DNA of 64,000 nucleotides from Candidatus Scalindua sp. (GTDB lineage: Bacteria; Planctomycetota; Brocadiia; Brocadiales; Scalinduaceae), in NCBI GenBank assembly GCA_031316155.1, contig JALDRB010000009.1:62001-126000 (forward strand), in the 5' to 3' direction. Of the stretch, positions 27,107 to 34,286 are shown piece by piece. The notes under the pieces are model-generated. The model was not told the origin of the DNA. It saw only the letters and a list, made by a program, of their open reading frames with translations, and searched no databases. The translations under genes were made by a program, and so were the position numbers. Positions within the stretch are counted from its first letter, which is position 1. The number at the start of each line of letters is the position of its first letter.

Positions 27107-28351
27107 TTAAAACGAACCCATACTGCTCATGAGTTTTATAAGAGGCATGAATAGAGCCAGAACGATCGTACCAACAGCACAACCTATAAATGTGACCATA
27201 ATTGGTTCAATCAGACTTATCATAGAAGTTACCGCAGCATCAATTTCTTTATCATAATTGTCGGCAGCTTTGGCAAGCATTGTATCTAATTTGCCAGATC
27301 TTTCTCCTATTTCTATCATACTGACAAGTGAGGGTTTGCATATCTTTGTCTCCCGAAGAGTCTTTGCGATTTTTTCTCCTTCACGGACCTTATTATGCAT
27401 ATATTCGATTGCATTGATGAGCGCCGTATTTCCCGTAACATCTTTAACATTATTTAAAGACTGTAAAATCGGGACTCCGCTCGATATTAAGGTTGCAAGA
27501 GTTCTGACAAATTTGGAAATAACAGACTTGCTTATGATATTACCAATAATCGGTAGTTTTAATTTTATTCTGTCCGTTATAAGCCTGAATTTTTTTATTT
27601 TCATACTCAGCTTATATAAAATAAAAATAGCGACAGGAAACCCAAAGATAAGATACCAATGGGTAATCATAAAGTTGCTCAAGCTGATAATCATTAGGGT
27701 TATCCAAGGAAGTGAGATATCTAACTCTTCAAACATCTTTGAAAATTTGGGGATTATGAATATCATAATCCCTGATATTATTGCACATGCAACGAAAATA
27801 ACAGCAATGGGATAGGTTATAGAACTTATTATTTTCATCTTGAGTGCCCGGACTTTTTCCCGATAATTTGCCAGTCTATCAAGAATTACATCAAGTGCAC
27901 CTCCAAGTTCTCCGGCTTTTATGGTATTTACATACAGTTTGTCGAATGCTTTGGGGTGTTTTTGCATTGATCCTGAAAGATTATCACCTTCCTGAATATC
28001 GTGTATCATTTGATTGAGTATGTTTTTTAATAATCCTTTTTTCAGCTCAGATTCAATAATAATCAAACTTTCTACTATTGATATTCCGGATTCCTGAAGT
28101 GTTGACAGTTCTCTTGTAAAGGAATCTATTTCTTTTTGATTTATCCTACTGATTGATAATGCTGTTATACTTTTTTTCTTTTTGTTGTTTTGAGATTTGT
28201 TCTTAGGAAGACTTTTTATTTCTTTTATATGTGTGATAAAAAATCCCCTGTTTCCGATATTTTGGATTGCTTCTTCGTTTGACAGTGCTTCAATCCAATC
28301 CTTGACCATGAGGCCTTTTTTGTCTATTGCTTTAAATTTGAAAGTTGGCAT
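27107..28351 (-). CDS. gspF: Type II secretion/pilus inner-membrane protein GspF
   Basis: 414 residues, the normal GspF/PilC length. The N-terminal MPTFKFKAIDKKG and two repeated T2SSF modules are seen. The first contains LSTLQESGISIVESL...GSMQKHPKAFDKLYVNTIKAGE with three membrane helices across about 165-240. The second contains TLATLISSGVPILQSLNN...MIEIGERSGKLDTMLAKAADNYDKEID and a last helix near the C-terminus. It anchors the ATPase and pseudopilus. It is preceded by the gspE genes, with a small hairpin in the gap. Confidence 0.95.
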   Translation of the reverse strand: MPTFKFKAIDKKGLMVKDWIEALSNEEAIQNIGNRGFFITHIKEIKSLPKNKSQNNKKKKSITALSISRINQKEIDSFTRELSTLQESGISIVESLIIIESELKKGLLKNILNQMIHDIQEGDNLSGSMQKHPKAFDKLYVNTIKAGELGGALDVILDRLANYREKVRALKMKIISSITYPIAVIFVACAIISGIMIFIIPKFSKMFEELDISLPWITLMIISLSNFMITHWYLIFGFPVAIFILYKLSMKIKKFRLITDRIKLKLPIIGNIISKSVISKFVRTLATLISSGVPILQSLNNVKDVTGNTALINAIEYMHNKVREGEKIAKTLRETKICKPSLVSMIEIGERSGKLDTMLAKAADNYDKEIDAAVTSMISLIEPIMVTFIGCAVGTIVLALFMPLIKLMSSMGSF

Positions 28352-28386
28352 ATAGTTTGTCGATAGAAATAGTTTACGGTTATGGA

Positions 28387-28410
28387 GAGCCTCTGGAAAT
28401 CCAGAGACTC
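28387..28410 (-). other. Hairpin in the gspE-gspF gap
   Basis: CTCTGG-AAAT-CCAGAG with flanking GAG/CTC pairs forms a stem of about nine base pairs between the gspE stop and the gspF start. No T-run follows on the minus strand, so it is more likely an RNA-processing or stability element than a terminator. Confidence 0.45.
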
Positions 28411-28417
28411 ATTTCAT

Positions 28418-30127
28418 TTATCCTACTTCTCTCATAACTTCTTTTATGGTAGTTTGACCGTTATAGATTGCATTGAGTCCGTTTTCCAACAACGTTTTCA
28501 TTCCGCTCCGTTTTGCAGCTTCCCTTATTGTTTCCGTAGACGATTGTTGAATGATGTGAGAACATATTTCATCGTTAATCGTCATTATTTCAAGGATAGA
28601 CATTCTTCCCTTGTAACCGGTATTGTTACATTTACTGCAACCTTTTTCTCGATAAAATTGCTTTTCTCCCAATACCGATTCAGGGATATGTAGTTTGTGA
28701 ATTACATTCCTGTCCGGTATATATTCTTCTCTGCATTCCGGGCATAACTTTCTCACCAACCTCTGATTTATGGTAGCCGTAAGGGAGGCTGTTATTAAAT
28801 ACGGTTTAACACCCATATTGATTAATCTTGTTATCGTCGAAGGCGCATCATTTGTATGCAAAGTACTTAAAACAAGATGGCCGGTAAGGGATGCCTGCAT
28901 TGCAACTTCAACTGTTTCCAAATCTCTGATCTCACCCATCAGAATTATGTCAGGATCTTGCCTTAGTATTGCTCTCAGGCTATTGGCAAATGTAACGCCG
29001 ATTTCCGGATTGATCTGGACCTGCGTGATACCATCAATATCATATTCAACAGGATCTTCAGTCGTAATAATTTTTTTGCCTGAGCAATTTGCAAAATTAA
29101 GGGAGGCATATAATGTTGTTGTTTTACCCGAGCCTGTCGGGCCGGTAACTAAGATAATACCGTAAGTTCTCTTCATTAACTGTTTAATTGTGTTAAGATC
29201 CTGGTAATTCAATCCCAGTTGCGTAAGATCGAGTGAGACTGAATTTTTGTCAAGTATTCTCAGAACGATACTTTCTCCATGTTTGGTAGGTAATGTGGAG
29301 ATACGAATGTCAACTTGATGGCCTCGTATTGTTACATGGGCATGACCATCTTGCGGCAATCTCTTTTCTGCTATATCCATGTTTCCCATAACCTTGAGTC
29401 TTGAAATAATGCCATTTGCAAAGTGTGAAGGAACAGGTATCTTGTCGAGCAGCATACCATCAACTCTGAAACGAACATGGAACTCTTTTTCAAAGGTTTC
29501 AAAATGAATGTCGCTTGCCTTATCCGAGATTGCTTGCAAAAGAATTAAATTGACGAAACTCTTAACCGGCGCATTATCGACCAAATCTTGAAGATCTCCA
29601 ATCTCTATAGATTCTTCGGTGTTACTATTTTCCTTTTCAGGAGTATTGGTCTCAAACGTATCCATGAGTTCTTCGATGGATTCATGTTCTCCCGGATAGT
29701 ATTTATCCATACTGATTGAGATCAACTCTTGTTCAACCAGAACAGGTTTCAGAGTATATTTGAGTAAGAATCTCAGGTCATCTATCTGTTCGATATTGAG
29801 AGGTTCTTCCTGTGCTAGTGTAAGGGTATGCCCATCGTAAGCTATCGGGATAACTCGATAAAGCTGTGCAATTGAAGGTGGAATCTTTTCTATGATGTCC
29901 GGATTCAGTTCTGTTGTTCGAAAGTCCATAATTTCCATGCTCAAATAACTGCTTAAAGCCTCCATTATTAATTTGTGTGTGGTGGCACCAGACTCTACTA
30001 ATGTTTTTCCCAGGGATTTGCCGGTTATTTGCTGCATTTCGAGTGCTTTTTCTATCTGGATTTCGTTTACTAGCTTCCTTTCCAGTAAGATCTGTCCAAA
30101 TAATTTTTTTCTCGCTTCCTTAATCAT
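28418..30127 (-). CDS. gspE: GspE/PilB-type secretion ATPase (second copy)
   Basis: 569 residues. An N-terminal MshEN-type domain (about 1-150, with the GKTLVESGATTHKLIMEALSSYL pattern) precedes the ATPase core. Walker A is GPTGSGKTTT, followed by the Asp box, Walker B (ILMGEIRDLET) and the His box (GHLVLSTLHTND). A four-cysteine zinc site (LCPEC...CSKCNNTG) is present, as in functional GspE/PilB. It powers pseudopilus assembly from the cytoplasm. It overlaps the preceding paralogue by 8 bp and precedes gspF. Confidence 0.94.
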   Translation of the reverse strand: MIKEARKKLFGQILLERKLVNEIQIEKALEMQQITGKSLGKTLVESGATTHKLIMEALSSYLSMEIMDFRTTELNPDIIEKIPPSIAQLYRVIPIAYDGHTLTLAQEEPLNIEQIDDLRFLLKYTLKPVLVEQELISISMDKYYPGEHESIEELMDTFETNTPEKENSNTEESIEIGDLQDLVDNAPVKSFVNLILLQAISDKASDIHFETFEKEFHVRFRVDGMLLDKIPVPSHFANGIISRLKVMGNMDIAEKRLPQDGHAHVTIRGHQVDIRISTLPTKHGESIVLRILDKNSVSLDLTQLGLNYQDLNTIKQLMKRTYGIILVTGPTGSGKTTTLYASLNFANCSGKKIITTEDPVEYDIDGITQVQINPEIGVTFANSLRAILRQDPDIILMGEIRDLETVEVAMQASLTGHLVLSTLHTNDAPSTITRLINMGVKPYLITASLTATINQRLVRKLCPECREEYIPDRNVIHKLHIPESVLGEKQFYREKGCSKCNNTGYKGRMSILEIMTINDEICSHIIQQSSTETIREAAKRSGMKTLLENGLNAIYNGQTTIKEVMREVG

Positions 30128-31814
30128 TCGATATCCTCTTTAACTCTTCCAGGGTCGTAATTCCGGCACGAACCAATCTCAATCCATCTTCTTTTAATGT
30201 TGTCATTCCCTCAAAATGAGCAATATTCCGCAATTCGTTTGTTGGCACTTTTCTGTGAATTGCCTCCCTTAATTCCGGAGTTAAAGACATAAACTCAAAT
30301 ATCCCCATTCTTCCAAAATAACCTGTGTTGTTACAATAGTTACATCCCTGCCCGTAAAAAAATTCTATATCTTCGGAATCCTTTATGTTCAACTTCAGAT
30401 CACTTAAGGTATCCTTTTTCGTTTTCTGTGGGGCTTTACATGATGGACAGACAACTCTAACGAGGCGTTGAGCCAGTATTGCGTTAACGGATGCTGATAT
30501 GAGAAATGGCTTTATTCCCATCTCAGTAAGTCTTGTTATAGCAGAAGGTGCATCATTTGTATGAAGTGTGCTCAATACAAGGTGCCCTGTTAATGATGTT
30601 GAAACGGCAATTTCTGCTGTTTCAATATCACGTATTTCACCAACAACTATTACATTTGGGTCTTGGCGGAGCATGGAACGAAGAATTTTAGGAAAAGTCA
30701 AACCTGCCTTCTCTTTGACTTCACACTGATTAATTCCTCCCAGGTCATATTCTATGGGGTCTTCTACGGTAATTATTTTGTTTTCTTTGGGGTTAATTTC
30801 ATTTATAGCTGCATACAGGGTAGTTGTTTTTCCACTACCGGTAGGGCCGGTGATCAATATTATGCCATTAGGTCTGCTTAACAAGTTCTTGAAGTTATTA
30901 TGATCACGTTCTGCCAACCCGACATTCTTCAGTTTAATGAGTGACGATGATTTATCCAATAACCTCATAGTAATGCTTTCGCCACAAGTGGAAGGTATAG
31001 TACTCACCCTGATATCCGTCTGTTTTCCATCAACATTTACCGAGATTCTGCCATCTTGAGGTTTTCTTGTTTCGGTGATGTCTATATTTGAAAGTATCTT
31101 TATTCTGCAGACCAGTGCCTCATGTACGTTTTTTGTAATTGTATGCATATCATGACATACACCATCGATTCTGAATCGTATCTTAATAGTGTTCGACAAT
31201 GGTTCAATATGAATGTCACTGGTACGGGTCTTAACCGCCTCTTTAAAAATGTGCATAACCAGCCTGACAACAGGTGATTCCGAATCTGCCAAAACCTCTG
31301 TCCCGAAGTGTTTGCTTCTTGAGGCTTCAAGCGCTAACCCTTTAAGATCATTACAGATGTTACCTAATAAGAATGCCTTTTCTTTTTCATAATACTTCTT
31401 TACGGCGTTCTCAATATTATCACTCGTTGCCAGCACACATTCTATGTCATAATTGAGGATAAAACGCAGGTTTTCCTGAGTTTGGATGTCAAGTGGATCA
31501 CTTGTCGCCACAATAAGAAGCCCGTTTTGTCTGGCAATAGGAATGATATTATATTTTTTTACGATCTCTTTGGTAGCAATGTTTATAACGTCATCAGGAA
31601 TATCAATAGACAAAGGATCAACAACTTTATAATCAAATTGTTCTGCAAGGCAATTGGTAATTTGTTCCGGATGAGCAAAACCCATCTTTATTATTACATC
31701 ACCCAATCTGGCAGACAACATCTTCTGTTGTTCCAATGCATTATCCAGCTGTTCCTGAGTAATAAATCCCTTTTCTTTTAGTATTTGTCCGATTGCTTTT
31801 CGTGATGTCTTCAT
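30120..31814 (-). CDS. GspE/PilB-type secretion ATPase (first copy)
   Basis: 564 residues, a paralogue of the following gene with the same layout: MshEN-like N-terminus (EKGFITQEQLDNALEQQK...), Walker A GPTGSGKTTT, Walker B VIVVGEIRD, His box GHLVLSTLHTND and a zinc site VCPSC...CNYCNNTG. All catalytic motifs are kept, so both copies should be active. One could be a retraction-type or differently regulated motor, but no PilT-specific feature is seen. It is the first gene of the operon, with MITE-derived sequence upstream. Confidence 0.92.
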   Translation of the reverse strand: MKTSRKAIGQILKEKGFITQEQLDNALEQQKMLSARLGDVIIKMGFAHPEQITNCLAEQFDYKVVDPLSIDIPDDVINIATKEIVKKYNIIPIARQNGLLIVATSDPLDIQTQENLRFILNYDIECVLATSDNIENAVKKYYEKEKAFLLGNICNDLKGLALEASRSKHFGTEVLADSESPVVRLVMHIFKEAVKTRTSDIHIEPLSNTIKIRFRIDGVCHDMHTITKNVHEALVCRIKILSNIDITETRKPQDGRISVNVDGKQTDIRVSTIPSTCGESITMRLLDKSSSLIKLKNVGLAERDHNNFKNLLSRPNGIILITGPTGSGKTTTLYAAINEINPKENKIITVEDPIEYDLGGINQCEVKEKAGLTFPKILRSMLRQDPNVIVVGEIRDIETAEIAVSTSLTGHLVLSTLHTNDAPSAITRLTEMGIKPFLISASVNAILAQRLVRVVCPSCKAPQKTKKDTLSDLKLNIKDSEDIEFFYGQGCNYCNNTGYFGRMGIFEFMSLTPELREAIHRKVPTNELRNIAHFEGMTTLKEDGLRLVRAGITTLEELKRISND

Positions 31815-31980
31815 TTTTTTTAAAATGAGCTTTCTGGTTACAGCAAAAATCTAACGCATACGCTCATGATTTTATTTATAATTTAGTTATTCTTTATACT
31901 CATATGGGAATGTTTGGAAACGGCTAATCTGCCGACTGCCTTTGTGCATCGCACGCAGACAGGTGTTCGGCACCGGTAGA

Positions 31981-32008
31981 TATACTAAAACCATTATGAG
32001 ATGAGTAT
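31981..32008. repeat. Internally deleted MITE-like copy 4
   Basis: A 28-bp sequence, TATACTAAAACC joined to ATTATGAGATGAGTATA, contains both ends of the element with the interior missing. A stand-alone GCATCGCACGCAGACAGG core lies just upstream (31946-31963), and an AACCTGGacaatCCGGA hairpin (32024-32040) follows. Confidence 0.65.
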
Positions 32009-32128
32009 AGATTTTCATTTAACAACCTGGACAATCCGGAATACACATGAGATATGCACAGCGTTACTTCGATATCTATCCTCTTCCTGGTTATGGTTCG
32101 GCCAGGTTTGGAGGAGAGAAGAGTTGTT

Positions 32129-32329
32129 ATGACGTTAAAGAATACAACTAACGGATCTGCATGTATTCTCTGTTTATGTGTTCCCGGCTGCATGTTTTTC
32201 TTTACAGGAGTAATATCGGTTGGCTTATGGGTTTTTTATACTTATTTTTTGTGGTTAACATGGATGGGAAGGGCGAACGATAACAAAAAATATTCAATCG
32301 GTTCATTTGCCGGTCTTGGGATGGGATAA
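32129..32329 (+). CDS. Small two-helix membrane protein
   Basis: 66 residues from ATG 32129, with GGAGGAG about 12 bases upstream. Residues 14-28 are cysteine-rich and hydrophobic (SACILCLCVPGCMFF), and a second hydrophobic run (GVISVGLWVFYTYFLWLTWM) follows, so two membrane helices are likely. The tail is short and polar and ends in FAGLGMG. The family is not recognised. It lies between the secretion operon and a convergent REC-GGDEF gene. An earlier in-frame ATG at 32054 has no ribosome site. Confidence 0.45.
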   Translation: MTLKNTTNGSACILCLCVPGCMFFFTGVISVGLWVFYTYFLWLTWMGRANDNKKYSIGSFAGLGMG

Positions 32330-32367
32330 GTCAATGCCGGTGCTTTTCGGGAGGAGAGAATCAGGAA

Positions 32368-33285
32368 TTAATGTACGACAACCCTGTTTTTCCCCTGAGC
32401 CTTTGCCTGGTAAAGTAAGGTGTCAGCAGTCGTAATCAGAAATTCGGGTGAAGTTTTTTCATGTGGAGAGTCAGGGGTAAACCCTGCCAGACCAAAACTT
32501 GCCGTAATCTGTACCTCTTTTTCCTCAATTCTGATCATTTTTTGAGCAAGATCTGTGCAGATCCTTTCTGCTAAAGAGATGGCTCCCTTCATTCCTATTT
32601 CCGGAAGTACAAGCAGAAACTCTTCACCTCCGTATCGCACAAGCCAGTCAACCTCTTTTCTAATGGTGTCTTCTATGCGTTGGGCAAAAATCTTCAGCAC
32701 CTGGTCTCCAGCCATGTGCCCGTATGTATCGTTAATTTTTTTGAAATCATCTATATCACACATGATAATTGAGAATGAATGCCTGTATCTCCTCGCTCTC
32801 TTAATCTCATTGGTCAGATGATCATTCAGATAGGTACGGTTGAAGCATCCCGTAAGGGCATCTTTGATGGACAAGTTCAGAATCTTTTTATTGATTTCTC
32901 TTTCAAGCATGGATTGTTTATTATATTCTATTCCATCATTAATTGCTCCAATGAGTGCATGCGGTTCGCAGGGTTTGGTCAGAAACCGAAAGATGTTTCC
33001 CTGGTTTAATGCGTCAATGGCCTTCCGGAGATCAGCCTTACCGGTAAGAATTATGCACGCACAATCAGGATTAATCGCTTTGACACGGGAGAGGAATTTG
33101 AGTCCGTTCATGACGGGCATCTGGAGGTCGGAAACAACAACCGAAAAAGTCCCGCTGTTAGCGACCTTTGTCAGCCCCTGTTCGCTTCCAAGAGCTGTAT
33201 CGATGCTGAATGTTTTTTTTAACATGCGTTTGTATGTAGCTAATATGTTAGGCTCGTCATCAACAAAAAGAACTTTATTATTCAT
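32368..33285 (-). CDS. Receiver-GGDEF diguanylate cyclase
   Basis: 305 residues from ATG 33285, with AGGGAGA upstream. A longer start at 33339 adds 18 residues without support. The receiver (1-120) has the usual acidic pair and phospho-Asp in VVVSDLQMP. A helix (about 125-145) links to a GGDEF domain whose active-site loop is RYGGEEF, a functional variant, with KDALTGCFNR and DDFKKINDTYGHMAGD present. The RxxD inhibitory site is KEVD, so product inhibition may be weak. It should make c-di-GMP when phosphorylated. The neighbouring PilZ gene is a possible effector. Confidence 0.93.
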   Translation of the reverse strand: MNNKVLFVDDEPNILATYKRMLKKTFSIDTALGSEQGLTKVANSGTFSVVVSDLQMPVMNGLKFLSRVKAINPDCACIILTGKADLRKAIDALNQGNIFRFLTKPCEPHALIGAINDGIEYNKQSMLEREINKKILNLSIKDALTGCFNRTYLNDHLTNEIKRARRYRHSFSIIMCDIDDFKKINDTYGHMAGDQVLKIFAQRIEDTIRKEVDWLVRYGGEEFLLVLPEIGMKGAISLAERICTDLAQKMIRIEEKEVQITASFGLAGFTPDSPHEKTSPEFLITTADTLLYQAKAQGKNRVVVH

Positions 33286-33387
33286 CGGTATCTCCCTTGT
33301 CTTGTATAAAGAATACTGTTTCTCTGTTCGAAGAAGCATCTCTCTAGATTAAGATTGTAAGCCTTTCGAGTGCAGTGGCATACTTAA

Positions 33388-33999
33388 TTATTCATTTTTT
33401 AAAAGAAAGCCGGAAAGAATTGCTTTCGTGTCAATATCCATAGTAATAAATTCGATACCAATACCAGTATCTGATTCGTTTATGCTTATGTTTTTCTGTA
33501 TTGATGGTATGGTTAATTCTTTCTTTACTCCGGGTAATTTGAAGATTGTAACAAGTTCATTTTTTTCTACTGATTTGATGCAATATGCAATTTTTGAAGT
33601 TTTTGCAACAAAATGACAACCACTATTGCTTATATCGGTAATGGCGCCCTCTATCAAATTGCCTGAAACTTTTACCTGAGCAGGCAGATTGCATGCAACT
33701 CTTTCATTCCTTCGAAGCCCAAAGTTTTCAAATTTGGTTGGGTAATCAAGAAAGATGAGTTGTACCGGGTCAGTGGTAACACCAAGTATATGAGAACTGA
33801 AGCCAAAAACGGTACCTTTATGACGGTATTTAACGGTGCTCTCATTTCCTCTGTATAATATGCTTGCCGTAAGCCCCAGCTCAGACAGAGGAGGCATTTT
33901 GAGTATTAAATATTTTCCTTCCTCCATTCCGACGAGTTCGGTTGTCAGTTGTGCTCCTACTCCTTTAACCTGGATTCCAAGTAAGGTACCAATATTCAT
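33388..33999 (-). CDS. PilZ-domain c-di-GMP-binding protein
   Basis: 203 residues. An N-terminal YcgR-N-like beta domain (about 1-95) is followed by a PilZ domain with both ligand-binding motifs intact: LRRNERVAC (RxxxR) near residue 99 and DISNSGCHF ([D/N]xSxxG) near residue 122. The protein should bind c-di-GMP and act on a motility or envelope target. A strong AAGGAGCTCGG site precedes the start. It follows in the same direction from the decayed-repeat region beyond the pseudopilin fusion gene and lies upstream of the REC-GGDEF cyclase gene. Confidence 0.92.
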   Translation of the reverse strand: MNIGTLLGIQVKGVGAQLTTELVGMEEGKYLILKMPPLSELGLTASILYRGNESTVKYRHKGTVFGFSSHILGVTTDPVQLIFLDYPTKFENFGLRRNERVACNLPAQVKVSGNLIEGAITDISNSGCHFVAKTSKIAYCIKSVEKNELVTIFKLPGVKKELTIPSIQKNISINESDTGIGIEFITMDIDTKAILSGFLLKNE

Positions 34000-34286
34000 A
34001 AATTATCCGAGCTCCTTAAAATAACAAGGATTAAAGGATCCGAGGATTCAAGGGTTCAAGTGTTTATTTTCCAGAGATTTTAAGAGCGCTTTGAGCATCC
34101 TCTCAACTTCTTCTCCATATTTTTTAAGTCTTTAAAATTCCTCTTTTCACTCGAATCCTTGAATCCTGTACTCTTTTTGGTTTTACCAATTCTTTTAGCC
34201 GACATTCTTTTCATTCTATCTTCTTAATTCTGACTCCTGTCTTCATATTTTTAAATTCTTAAATCTCAAATTGTAATTTGTAAATT
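34000..34286 (-). repeat. Decayed four-helix-bundle (23S IVS-type) gene remnant
   Basis: Read on the minus strand, about 34053-34140 encodes RLKKYGEEVERMLKALLKSL followed by ENKHLNP and a stop. This matches the C-terminal helix of four-helix-bundle (23S rRNA intervening-sequence) proteins. No N-terminal part or start is left. Words such as CTTTTAGCCGACATTCTTTTC recur at 36614, on the other side of the pseudopilin gene. Confidence 0.5.

Noticed and set aside
26932..27182. N-terminal extension of the GspG-like gene inside gspF
   Set aside because: It overlaps gspF and ATG 27083 has its own AAGGAAAA site, so the extra 33 residues are not needed.
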